From: Oceanitalea sp047302425
GTDB lineage: Bacteria > Actinomycetota > Actinomycetes > Actinomycetales > Actinomycetaceae
Reading direction: 5' to 3'
Length of the DNA: 64,000 nucleotides
NCBI RefSeq assembly: GCF_047302425.1
Contig: NZ_CP154855.1
Coordinates: forward strand, 1,426,001 to 1,490,000
Below, in pieces: positions 1 to 7,813 of this stretch. The translations under genes and the position numbers were made by a program. The notes under the pieces are model-generated. The model was not told the DNA's origin. It saw only the letters and a program-made list of their open reading frames with translations, and ran no database searches. The stretch's first letter is position 1. Every line of letters begins with the position of its first letter.

Positions 1-295
1 CGAGATCTTCGGGCCCGTCGCGCCGGTCGCGAGCTTCTCCACCGAGGAGGAGGCCCTCGCCGTGGCCAACGCGAGCGAGGTCGGGCTGGCCGGCTACGTC
101 TTCACCCCGGACATGTCGCGGGTGCTGCGCCTGGCCGAGCGCCTGCAGGTCGGCATGATCGGCGTCAACACCGGGCTCATCTCGAACGCGGCCGCGCCCT
201 TCGGCGGCGTCAAGCACTCCGGCATGGGCCGGGAGGGTGGCGTCGAGGGCATCGAGGAGTTCCTCGAGACGGTCTACGTCGGCATCCCCACGTAG
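1..295 (+). CDS. gabD: NAD(P)-dependent succinate-semialdehyde dehydrogenase, C-terminal part
   Basis: The gene enters from the left edge; the reading frame is open from base 2 to the TAG at 293-295, giving about 97 C-terminal residues. The visible part begins EIFGPVAPV, the conserved aldehyde dehydrogenase motif, and continues through NTGLISNAAAPFGGVKHSG and GREGG near the end, which is the succinate-semialdehyde dehydrogenase version of the C-terminal oligomerisation segment. The family oxidises succinate semialdehyde to succinate in the GABA shunt in the cytoplasm. The catalytic Cys and Glu lie outside the window, so subfamily assignment rests on the tail only. Confidence 0.85.
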   Translation, partial: EIFGPVAPVASFSTEEEALAVANASEVGLAGYVFTPDMSRVLRLAERLQVGMIGVNTGLISNAAAPFGGVKHSGMGREGGVEGIEEFLETVYVGIPT

Positions 296-321
296 CCGGA
301 ACCGGGCCGGCGCCAGGCTCC

Positions 322-849
322 CTACTCCGCGACGAAGAGCTCGCAGGTGGTGTTGTAGAAGCGCGTCGTCGTGCCGCGGTGCTCCATGCCGATGCGCAGC
401 GCCACCCGCCGGGAGGCGTGGTTGGCCGGGTTGGTCACCGCGACCACCCGCGTGAGCCCGCCGGCGACGGCGTGGGCCAGCACCCGCGCGGCGGCCTCGC
501 TCGCGTAGCCCTGGCCCCAGGAGTCCGGGTGGAGGTGCCAGCCGATCTCCGTCTCGCCGGAGGGCTGGAGCGGCAGCTCCGGCCCCGAGGCGGGGATGTC
601 CTTGAGGAGCACGGCGCCGTGCCGCCGCCGGCCGTCACGGTCGGCGACGAGCCACACGCCGTGGACGGGGTGCTCGTCCAGCAGCCGGTAGCGCGCGACG
701 CGCTCGACCGCCTCGGCGCGGTCGGCCATGACCCGCGGCGCGGTGCCGATGAAGCGCTGGACCTCCCAGCGGGAGTAGAGGTCGAAAGCGAAGTCGACGT
801 CGTCGGCGGTCCACGGGCGCAGGAGCAGGCGGTCGGTCGTCAGCTGCAC
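322..849 (-). CDS. GNAT family N-acetyltransferase (RimJ/RimL-like)
   Basis: The product (175 aa) starts VQLTTDRLLLRPW, the usual opening of RimJ/RimL-type GNAT proteins that acetylate amines or protein N-termini from acetyl-CoA. The acetyl-CoA loop is visible as GQGYASEAAARVLAHA, followed by the late NPANHASRRVALRIGM segment typical of the family. The frame stays open to 915, but that extension runs through the rpmB terminator hairpin, so I chose GTG at 849. TACCGT ends 6 nt before this GTG, which suggests a leaderless transcript. The substrate cannot be read from sequence. The gene lies downstream of rpmB on the same strand, separated by the terminator. Confidence 0.82.
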   Translation of the reverse strand: MQLTTDRLLLRPWTADDVDFAFDLYSRWEVQRFIGTAPRVMADRAEAVERVARYRLLDEHPVHGVWLVADRDGRRRHGAVLLKDIPASGPELPLQPSGETEIGWHLHPDSWGQGYASEAAARVLAHAVAGGLTRVVAVTNPANHASRRVALRIGMEHRGTTTRFYNTTCELFVAE

Positions 850-877
850 CGGACCACGGTAGCGGTCCCCGGGCACA

Positions 878-912
878 CCGAAGGGCCGCCCGAGACTCGG
901 GCGGCCCTTCGG
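878..912 (-). terminator. Perfect 17-bp inverted repeat downstream of rpmB
   Basis: Left arm CCGAAGGGCCGCCCGAG (878-894) and right arm CTCGGGCGGCCCTTCGG (896-912) pair perfectly around one base. It lies 39 bp after the rpmB stop and before the start of the acetyltransferase gene. No long T-run follows, as is common for actinobacterial terminators. Confidence 0.8.
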
Positions 913-950
913 CAACGCATCAGCTCACCCGGCGGGCCGGGCAGGAGCGG

Positions 951-1148
951 TCAGGCGCTGGTGGCGCGCTGGACCTTGCCGGCCTTGAGGCACGAGGTGC
1001 ACACGTTCATGCGCTTGGGGGTGCCGTTCTGCACGGTGCGCACGCGCTGGATGTTCGGGTTCCACCGACGGCTCGTCCGCACGTGCGAGTGCGAGACGCT
1101 CTTGCCGAAGCTGGGGTGCTTGCCGCAGACGTCGCAGGTGGCAGCCAC
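951..1148 (-). CDS. rpmB: 50S ribosomal protein L28, zinc-ribbon form
   Basis: The 65-residue protein starts at GTG 1148, 7 nt after an AGGAGA ribosome binding site; its N-terminus AATCDVCGKHPSFG and the SHSHVRTSRRWNPNIQ block are diagnostic of L28, a large-subunit protein. Two CXXC pairs (Cys5/Cys8 in CDVC and Cys50/Cys53 in CTSC) make it the zinc-binding C+ type. Many actinobacteria carry a second, Cys-free L28 induced by zinc starvation; none is seen here. It is divergent from fakA, the usual actinobacterial arrangement, and ends in the hairpin at 878-912. Confidence 0.95.
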   Translation of the reverse strand: MAATCDVCGKHPSFGKSVSHSHVRTSRRWNPNIQRVRTVQNGTPKRMNVCTSCLKAGKVQRATSA

Positions 1149-1363
1149 GGTCTTCTCCTGAATCTCTTGCTGGCAACACGATCTGCTGATCGCGTGAGGG
1201 TCATGATGGTCGACGGCGCGAGCCAGCCAACCGCCCCGAAGGGCAACCTGAGCAGGATACCCGACGGCGCCGGGCGGGCCCAAACGGCACCGGGCGAGGT
1301 GCGTCACGGTGTCGGAGGCGGGCACTAACCTGGACGCGATCGACGATACCCGGGAGGACGGAC

Positions 1364-2863
1364 GTGGCGGACACGCTCACCGTGCTCGGTCCCGCGGCCG
1401 TGCGCCGCTGGTTCGAGCAGGGGCTGCGCTCCCTCCTCGCCGTCCGCCGGCAGGTCGACGTCCTCAACGTCTTTCCCGTGCCGGACGGGGACACCGGCAC
1501 CAACCTCGTCCTCACCCTCGCGGGGGCGGCGCGCGCGGCCGGGCGGCTCGGCCCGGAGGCGGACCTCACCGCGCTCACCGCGGCCGCCGCCCGCGGGGCG
1601 CTCGTCGGGGCGCGCGGCAACTCCGGCGTCATCCTCAGCCAGGCGATGCGCGGCCTGGCCCGCTCCGTCGCGGGGCGCGAGTCGCTCGACGGCCCGGCCA
1701 CCGCCGCCGCGCTCACCACCGCCGCCGAGGACGCGCGGCTGGCCGTCGCCCGGCCGGTCGAGGGCACGGTCCTCACCGTCGCCGCCGCGGCCGCCCGCGC
1801 CGCACGCGAGGCACCCGACCAGAGCCTCGCGGGCGTCGTCAGCGCCGCCGCGCAGGGCGCCGCGCGCGCCCTCGCCGACACCCGCAGCCAGCTCGCGGTC
1901 CTCGCCGAGCGGGAGGTCGTCGACGCCGGTGCGGCCGGGTACACCATCCTCCTCGAGGCGCTCGCCGCGGTGGTCGATGGCGCCGCCCCCGCCACCGCCC
2001 GCGCCCGGGAGGCCCTCGCGAGCCTGTGGTCCGCGCCCCGCCCCGCGGCCGACGGGCCGGCGTGCGCGCTCGGCACCGGCGTCATCGGCGAGGGCGCCGG
2101 TGACGGCCTGGAGGTCATGTACGTCCTGCACGCCACGGCGGCGGAGGCGGCCGCGCTGCGCGAGCGGCTGGACGCCGCGGGGGAGTCCGTCGCCGTCGTC
2201 GGCGGCAGCGCGGGGGAGCGCGCGCTGTGGCAGGTCCACGTCCACACCACCGACCCCGCGGCCGTCCTGGCTGCGGGCGCCGAGCAGGTGTGCGTCCGCT
2301 CGCTCACCGCCCCGGCCTCGGGCGTCGTCGCCTGCACCCGCCTGCCCGGGCTCGCCGCCCCGCTCGCCGCCACCGGCGCCGTCGTCGCCGTCCACCCCGA
2401 CCCCGCCGGGATCGAGCGCGCCGTCGTCGACGCCGCCGCCCGCGAGGTCCTCCTCCTGCCCTGCGACGAGGAGTCCGCCGCCCTGGCCGGGCGGGTCCTC
2501 GCCGAGGGTGCGCTGCTCCCCGGCGCGCAGCGCGTCGGGGTGGCCGCCACCCGCTCCGAGCCCGCCGTCCTCGCCGTCGCCGCCGAGCAGCAGCCGGGCG
2601 TGCCGGCCGCCGCGCGCCTCGCCGCCGCCGCCGACGTCGCCGGGCGGGTCCGCACCGCACGCTCCACCGCCGCCGGGCTCGAGGACGCCGTCGACCGGCT
2701 CGTGCGCCCCGCCGACGAGTTCGTCACCGCCGTCGTCGGCAGCGGCGCCGGCGCGGTCGCGGACCGGTTGCGCTCCGCCGTCGGCGCCGTGGCCGCGGAG
2801 GCGGAGGTCGTCGTCCTCGACGCCGGCGTCCCCGGTCCCGAGCTGCTCCTGGGGGTCCAGTGA
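1364..2863 (+). CDS. fakA: DAK2-domain protein, fatty acid kinase FakA-like
   Basis: The 499-aa protein begins with a DhaL/DAK2 ATP-binding domain (about residues 10-200); NVFPVPDGDTGTN at 35-47 contains the Asp residues that bind Mg-ATP, and GALVGARGNSGVI follows. The C-terminal part matches the YloV/FakA architecture. In Firmicutes FakA phosphorylates fatty acids held by DegV-type FakB proteins; a DegV gene is present at 58800. Start is GTG 1364 with GGGAGG upstream. The stop overlaps the recG start by 4 bases, so the two are probably translationally coupled. The function in this organism is inferred from family membership. Confidence 0.85.
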   Translation: MADTLTVLGPAAVRRWFEQGLRSLLAVRRQVDVLNVFPVPDGDTGTNLVLTLAGAARAAGRLGPEADLTALTAAAARGALVGARGNSGVILSQAMRGLARSVAGRESLDGPATAAALTTAAEDARLAVARPVEGTVLTVAAAAARAAREAPDQSLAGVVSAAAQGAARALADTRSQLAVLAEREVVDAGAAGYTILLEALAAVVDGAAPATARAREALASLWSAPRPAADGPACALGTGVIGEGAGDGLEVMYVLHATAAEAAALRERLDAAGESVAVVGGSAGERALWQVHVHTTDPAAVLAAGAEQVCVRSLTAPASGVVACTRLPGLAAPLAATGAVVAVHPDPAGIERAVVDAAAREVLLLPCDEESAALAGRVLAEGALLPGAQRVGVAATRSEPAVLAVAAEQQPGVPAAARLAAAADVAGRVRTARSTAAGLEDAVDRLVRPADEFVTAVVGSGAGAVADRLRSAVGAVAAEAEVVVLDAGVPGPELLLGVQ

Positions 2864-5079
2864 CGGTCCTGAGCACCCCGCTGCCCCGGCTCGTCGGGGA
2901 GCGCACCGCCAAGGCCTTGGCCAAGCTCGGCATCGAGACGGCCTGGGACCTGCTGCGGCACTACCCGCGCCGGTACGGGGAGCCGGGCCGGCTCACCGAC
3001 TTCACCGACCTGCCGGTGGGGGACCACGTCACCGTCAACGCGATGGTCGTGCGCACCTCGCTGCGCTCCACCCGCAACCCGCGCACCGCGATGCTCGACG
3101 TCACCGTGAGCGACGGGCACCGCGAGCTCCTCCTGCGCTTCTTCGGGGGCCGCGGGCTGCTCGCCAGCCGCGAGCGCCAGCTCCACGGCGGCCGCGTGGG
3201 CCTGTTCACCGGCACCGTCGAGCAGTTCGGCGGCAAGCGGATGCTCAAGAACCCCGACTTCCGCGTCGTCGAGGAGGAGGACGACACCGTCGCCGCCGTG
3301 GAGGAGCAGCAGCGCCCCATGCCCTTCTACCCGGCCAGCGCCGCGCTGCCAACGTGGCGCATCCGCGGGGCGGTCCAGACCGTGCTCGAGCCGCTCCACG
3401 AGGCCGACGTCCCCGACCCCGTCCCCTTCCGCGTCCTCCAGCGCGAGAAGATGCCCACGCTCCTCGAGGCGCTGCGGCTGGTCCACGCGCCCACCTCGGA
3501 GGAGGACTGGCGTCGCGGGCAGGAGCGGCTGCGCTACGAGGAGGCCTTCGTCCTCCAGACGGCGCTCGCGGTGCGGCGCGCGGAGGCCGAGGCCACCGCC
3601 GCCACCGCGCGCCCCGCCCGCGCCGGCGGCATCCGCGAGGCCTTCGAGGCGCGGCTGCCCTTCACCCTCACCCACGGCCAGCAGGAGGTCGTCGCCGAGC
3701 TGTCCGCCGAGCTCGAGCGGCCCTGGCCGATGCAGCGGCTCCTCCAGGGCGAGGTGGGCTCGGGCAAGACCGTCGTCGCGCTGCTGGCCATGCTCCAGGT
3801 CGTCGACGCCGGGGGACAGGCGGCGCTGCTCGCCCCCACCGAGGTGCTCGCCGCCCAGCACGCCCGCTCCATCAGCGCGATGCTCGGGCCGCTCGCGGAG
3901 GCCGGGATGCTCGGCGGCGCCGAGAATGCCACCCGCGTCACCCTCCTCACCGGCTCCATGCCCGCCGCCGCCCGCAAGGCGGCCCTCCTCGCCGCCGCCT
4001 CGGGGGAGGCCGGCATCGTCATCGGCACGCACGCCCTGCTCTCGGAGGACGTCCAGTTCGCCGAGCTCGGGCTCGTCGTCGTCGACGAGCAGCACCGCTT
4101 CGGCGTCGAGCAGCGCGACGCCCTGCGCGCCAAGGCCGCCACCGCCCCCCACCTGCTCGTCATGACGGCCACCCCCATCCCGCGCACGGTCGCGATGACC
4201 GTCTTCGGGGACCTCGAGACCTCCACGCTGCGGGAGATCCCCGCCGGGCGCTCGCCGATCCGCACCTTCCTCGCCCCGGCGACGAACGCGCGGTGGACCG
4301 AGCGCACGTGGCAGCTGGCCCGCGAGGAGATCGACGACGGCGGCCGCGTCTACGTCGTGTGCCCCCGGATCACCTCCCAGGACGACGACGTCGAGGCCGA
4401 CCTCCTCACCGAGAGCGACGAGCCGCCCGCCGAGGACACCGGCGCGCGCCCCGCGCCCGCCCGGCCGCTCGCCGCCGTCGACGAGGTCGCCGCCATCCTC
4501 CGCGAGCACCCCGCCCTCGAGGGCGTGGCGATCGGCGAGCTGCACGGCCGGATGTCCCCGGAGGACAAGGAGGCCACCATGGCCGCCTTCGCCTCCGGGC
4601 AGGTGCCCGTCCTCGTGACGACGACGGTCGTCGAAGTCGGCGTCGACGTCCCCGAGGCCTCGGTCATGGTCATCATGGACGCCGACCGCTTCGGCATCTC
4701 CCAGCTCCACCAGCTGCGCGGGCGCATCGGCCGCGGCGCCCGCCCCGGCACGTGCATCGCGTGGACCACCGCCGCCGAGGGCACCCCGGCGATGACCCGC
4801 CTGCGGGCCTTCGAGGCCACCACCGACGGCTTCGAGCTCGCCCAGGTGGACCTCGAGCAGCGCCGCGAGGGCGACATCCTCGGCGCCGCCCAGTCGGGCC
4901 GCGGCAGCTCGCTGCGGCTGCTGCGCGTCCTCACCGACACGGACGTCATCGAGAAGGCCCGCTGGGACGCGCGCCGGCTCGTCGACCAGGACCGCCTCCT
5001 CATGGACCACCCGGCCCTGCTCCAGGCGATCACCGAGCAGCTCGACCCCGAGCGCGCCCAGTTCCTCGACCGGGCCTGA
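2860..5079 (+). CDS. recG: ATP-dependent DNA helicase RecG
   Basis: The 739-aa protein starts at GTG 2860 inside the fakA stop. It has the N-terminal wedge/OB region (GDHVTVNAMVV), Walker A GEVGSGKTVVA, the DEQH Walker B box in VVVDEQHRFGVEQRDALR, TATPIPRT, and the helicase C-terminal motifs TTVVEVGVDVPEA and QLRGRIGRG. RecG unwinds and reverses stalled forks and branched DNA in the cytoplasm. Length is near that of other actinobacterial RecG proteins. An acidic, Ala-rich insertion (DDDVEADLLTESDEPPAED) lies between helicase motifs. Confidence 0.96.
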   Translation: MTVLSTPLPRLVGERTAKALAKLGIETAWDLLRHYPRRYGEPGRLTDFTDLPVGDHVTVNAMVVRTSLRSTRNPRTAMLDVTVSDGHRELLLRFFGGRGLLASRERQLHGGRVGLFTGTVEQFGGKRMLKNPDFRVVEEEDDTVAAVEEQQRPMPFYPASAALPTWRIRGAVQTVLEPLHEADVPDPVPFRVLQREKMPTLLEALRLVHAPTSEEDWRRGQERLRYEEAFVLQTALAVRRAEAEATAATARPARAGGIREAFEARLPFTLTHGQQEVVAELSAELERPWPMQRLLQGEVGSGKTVVALLAMLQVVDAGGQAALLAPTEVLAAQHARSISAMLGPLAEAGMLGGAENATRVTLLTGSMPAAARKAALLAAASGEAGIVIGTHALLSEDVQFAELGLVVVDEQHRFGVEQRDALRAKAATAPHLLVMTATPIPRTVAMTVFGDLETSTLREIPAGRSPIRTFLAPATNARWTERTWQLAREEIDDGGRVYVVCPRITSQDDDVEADLLTESDEPPAEDTGARPAPARPLAAVDEVAAILREHPALEGVAIGELHGRMSPEDKEATMAAFASGQVPVLVTTTVVEVGVDVPEASVMVIMDADRFGISQLHQLRGRIGRGARPGTCIAWTTAAEGTPAMTRLRAFEATTDGFELAQVDLEQRREGDILGAAQSGRGSSLRLLRVLTDTDVIEKARWDARRLVDQDRLLMDHPALLQAITEQLDPERAQFLDRA

Positions 5080-5103
5080 CACGCGGCCAGTACCCTCCCT
5101 CCC

Positions 5104-5790
5104 ATGCCCGACGAGCCGCTCCTCCTCGCCCGGTCCCTGAGCGTCGGCTACGGCGAGGAGCCGGTCTGCGCACCCGTCGACCTCGCGGTCCGGCCCGGGG
5201 AGGCCGTCGCCGTCATCGGCGCCAACGGCACCGGCAAGTCGACCTTCCTGCGGACCGTCCTCGGCCTGCAGGAGCCCCTGGGCGGCAGCGTCAGCCTGCT
5301 CGGCGCCCCGCCCGACCCGCGCACGGGGGAGGTGCGCGCCGCCGTCGCCAGCGTGCTCGGCGACGACGCCTTCTTCCCCGCGCTCACCGTCACCGAGCAC
5401 CTCATGCTCACCGCGCTCGGCCACCGCGTGCCCGAGGCCCGGGAGGTCGTCGCCGACCTCGTCGAGGACTTCGGCCTCGCCGGGCGCGCCGACGCGCTGC
5501 CCACCGCCCTGTCCTCCGGCCAGCGCCGCCGGGTGCTGCTCGCCGCGGCCTTCGCCCGCCCGCGCTCCCTGCTCGTCCTCGACGAGCCCGAGCAGCGCCT
5601 GGACGCCGGCATGCGCAACCGCCTCGCGGACATGCTCGTCGAGGAGCGCGAGGACGGCGGGGCAGTCCTCGTCGCCTCCCACGACCCCGTGCTCGTCGAG
5701 CGCGCCGCCACCAGCGTCGTCCTTCTCCACGACGACGGCGTCACGGTCCTCGACCCCGCCGCCGGCGCCGCCGCGATCGCGGCGCTCTAG
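5104..5790 (+). CDS. ABC transporter ATP-binding protein (probable partner of the DUF6297 protein)
   Basis: This 228-aa ATPase has Walker A GANGTGKST (about residues 39-47), a modified signature LSSGQRRRV, Walker B LLVLDEPE and the H-loop VASHDP. It lacks a fused permease. In actinobacteria such ATPases often sit directly before a DUF6297 membrane protein; here that gene begins at 9805 and the two are separated by about 4 kb holding two oppositely oriented genes. The stop TAG shares the sequence CTAG with the stop of the convergent propeller gene. A fragment of the 3' end of this gene recurs at 7763-7813. Substrate unknown. Confidence 0.85.
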   Translation: MPDEPLLLARSLSVGYGEEPVCAPVDLAVRPGEAVAVIGANGTGKSTFLRTVLGLQEPLGGSVSLLGAPPDPRTGEVRAAVASVLGDDAFFPALTVTEHLMLTALGHRVPEAREVVADLVEDFGLAGRADALPTALSSGQRRRVLLAAAFARPRSLLVLDEPEQRLDAGMRNRLADMLVEEREDGGAVLVASHDPVLVERAATSVVLLHDDGVTVLDPAAGAAAIAAL

Positions 5791-7679
5791 GGTGCGAGCC
5801 CGACGAGCACCTGTCGCTCGCCGTCCGTGCCGCGGACGGAGGCCGCCAGGACCGTGGCACCCGGCACGGTGAGCAGGTGCGCGTGGTCGTTCGTGGGAGC
5901 GCGGAGCCCCGGACCGGCCCGCAGGCCGTCGGGAACGCCGAGGTCGGACCAGCGCTGGACGTGCAGGTCCCCGTCCACGCTGAGGGACGCGACGTGCAGC
6001 GAGTCGAACGCCACCGCGCAGTGGGTGCCGTCGGCGAGGTCGACGCAGAGCTCGTCCCACACCTCCAGGTTGCCGTCGGCGGGTGCGAGGGGGTGGGGAC
6101 CCTCCGCGCTCCAGGGGGCGGTGAGCGACGTGCTCTCGCCACTGGCCAGGTCGTAGGCCGCCAGCGCGTACTCGTCGTTGTCGTTTGTGACGATGAGCGT
6201 GTCCCCGGCGCGGGTGCTCACGTACTCGGTCTGCTGCACCTGGACGAGCGGCTCGCCGGTGCGGACGTCGACGGCGAGGACCACGCCGCCGTCCAGCCGC
6301 TCACCACTGCGGTGGTCCAGCAGCTCGGGCACCTCAGGCCGCGGTTGCACGTCGTGGATGTTGACGACGCCGCGGGAGGTGAAGAGGTAGGCGAAGTCGC
6401 CCGGCCGGATCTCGAGCGTCCAGAGCTCGGCACCGTCCACGCTGTCGAGCCCGACGACCTCCGAGGCGCCGTCGCACCAGGCGACGAGGACGCCGGAGTC
6501 CAGCGCGGGCTCCCGCAGCTCGCACCGGCCGGGTCGCTCGACGACCCACCGCTCCTCGCCGGTGCGCGGATCGAGCGAGCGCAGCCGGTTCCCGGCGGTC
6601 ACGACGACGGCGTCCTCGGTGATGACGACGTTGTTGCAGTCTGCGACCGGGCAGCTCCACAGCTGCGCGCCGTCGCGCAGCGAGTACGCGGTACGGACGG
6701 CAGTCCTGTCGGCGTGGCCCGCGACCAGTGCGACGTCACCGACGACGGCAGCCCGGTCGCCCACCCGCCCCGGAACGCTCTTCGGCCACCAGAGGCTCTG
6801 GTCGTGCGGTCCGGTCACGACCTGCCCGGTGGCCGCGTCGAGGACCGTCCACGTCCACGCGGGCTCCCACGGGCCCGCGGAGGGGTGGTCGTGAACGACG
6901 ACGAGCAGCCGCCCGCCGTCGGCGGGCACGAGGCTGGCGACGGACGAGCCGGAACGCTGGTAGCTCCACCGCTCCTCACCCGTGACGCCGTCGAGCATGA
7001 CGACGCCGGAGTCGTCCGTCGCGAGGGCCAGCCCGCCCGCGACGGGCGCTGCGTCGACGCGGCCACCGACCTCGTAGGTCCACGTGGCGCGGCCGAGGGC
7101 CGCCGGTGGGGTCGCCTCCACGACGGGTGCATCGGCCGGTGTCCCGTCGACGAGGGCCGCCTCGGCGGCGAAGGGGGCGGCAGAGGCGGCGAGCGCGAGG
7201 GCGACGGCGACGGCTCCCGCGGGCAGTGCGGTCCGCCAGGTCGCGCTCGACGGAGCGTCCGCAGGCCCGGCGGCCGGCTCGTCATCGTCCTCTGTCCGGC
7301 GCAGCCCGAGGACGAGCACCGTGCCGAGGCCGGCAGCGGCGCCGAGCGTCGTCACGAGGCCGGCGGCCGGGGTGAGCCCGCTGCGGAGCTGGGCGAGGGT
7401 GAGGTAGCCGTTGCCGAGTGCAGGCACCAGTGCGAGGACCGCCGCGACGACCGTGCGGCCGAGCCGTGGCCGGGGCAGCTCCCAGTCGAGTGCGTGCGTC
7501 CTGGCGCGGACCGCGACGAGCAGCGCGATGGCCACCGAGACGGCCGAGAAGACGCGGATGACCCGCGCGTCGACCGATTCCCCGGGTGTCAGCGGCAGCA
7601 CCGTGCCTGCGACGAGCACGACGACGATGGCGACGACCAGCCCCCACAGGCTCCGACGTCCGACGACACTGTTGTCCAC
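5787..7679 (-). CDS. Membrane-anchored PQQ-like beta-propeller protein, copy A
   Basis: The 630-aa protein has about five hydrophobic helices in its first 170 residues (for example SLWGLVVAIVVVLVAGTVLPL), then an exported-looking region of beta-propeller repeats with the recurrent D-x-x-T/D-G-x-E/Q motif (DAATGQVVTG, DPRTGEERW, DVRTGEPLV). Such propellers resemble PQQ-enzyme folds but here probably serve binding or scaffolding; no catalytic residues are evident. The frame opens at 7712, but GTG 7679 has GAGGGAGGGG in front, and TATGAT at the upstream ATG looks like a -10 box, so I chose 7679. It is paralogous to the gene at 7810 and ends in the CTAG shared with the ABC ATPase. Confidence 0.78.
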   Translation of the reverse strand: MDNSVVGRRSLWGLVVAIVVVLVAGTVLPLTPGESVDARVIRVFSAVSVAIALLVAVRARTHALDWELPRPRLGRTVVAAVLALVPALGNGYLTLAQLRSGLTPAAGLVTTLGAAAGLGTVLVLGLRRTEDDDEPAAGPADAPSSATWRTALPAGAVAVALALAASAAPFAAEAALVDGTPADAPVVEATPPAALGRATWTYEVGGRVDAAPVAGGLALATDDSGVVMLDGVTGEERWSYQRSGSSVASLVPADGGRLLVVVHDHPSAGPWEPAWTWTVLDAATGQVVTGPHDQSLWWPKSVPGRVGDRAAVVGDVALVAGHADRTAVRTAYSLRDGAQLWSCPVADCNNVVITEDAVVVTAGNRLRSLDPRTGEERWVVERPGRCELREPALDSGVLVAWCDGASEVVGLDSVDGAELWTLEIRPGDFAYLFTSRGVVNIHDVQPRPEVPELLDHRSGERLDGGVVLAVDVRTGEPLVQVQQTEYVSTRAGDTLIVTNDNDEYALAAYDLASGESTSLTAPWSAEGPHPLAPADGNLEVWDELCVDLADGTHCAVAFDSLHVASLSVDGDLHVQRWSDLGVPDGLRAGPGLRAPTNDHAHLLTVPGATVLAASVRGTDGERQVLVGLAP

Positions 7680-7755
7680 CTGCGCCCCTCCCTCACCCGG
7701 TGGCGTGATCATAGGGACTGTCGCGACCGCGGCAGGTCCGACGCCCGGAGACCGG
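7609..7755. repeat. 147-bp near-identical segment, copy A (promoter and 5' end of propeller gene A)
   Basis: Bases 7609-7755 match 9647-9793 at a constant offset of 2038 with one visible difference (CGCGGC versus CGCTGC). The segment contains the likely -10 TATGAT, the ribosome binding site, the GTG start and the first two dozen codons. The coding bodies beyond it are clearly diverged. Confidence 0.9.
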
Positions 7756-7762
7756 CCACGTA

Positions 7763-7813
7763 TCGCCTCCCACGGTCCTCGACCCCGCCGCCGCGGCCAT
7801 CGCGGCGCTCTAG
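7763..7813 (+). pseudogene. Duplicated remnant of the 3' end of the ABC ATPase gene
   Basis: 7763-7774 matches 5672-5683 and 7771-7792 matches 5742-5763 (22 identical bases); the two blocks share CACG, so 62 bp were lost at a CACG microhomology. The remnant then runs to the same GCGCTCTAG ending as the intact gene. It encodes nothing by itself and marks the left border of a tandem duplication. Confidence 0.85.

Noticed and set aside
850..915. 22-residue N-terminal extension of the acetyltransferase
   Set aside because: It would be translated from the rpmB terminator hairpin and lacks family sequence; GTG 849 has a good -10 spacing.
1201..6060. 1619-codon open frame on the minus strand across fakA, recG and the ABC ATPase
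   Set aside because: It is the GC-skew shadow of three well-supported genes; its product is Arg/Gly/Ala-rich with no domain.
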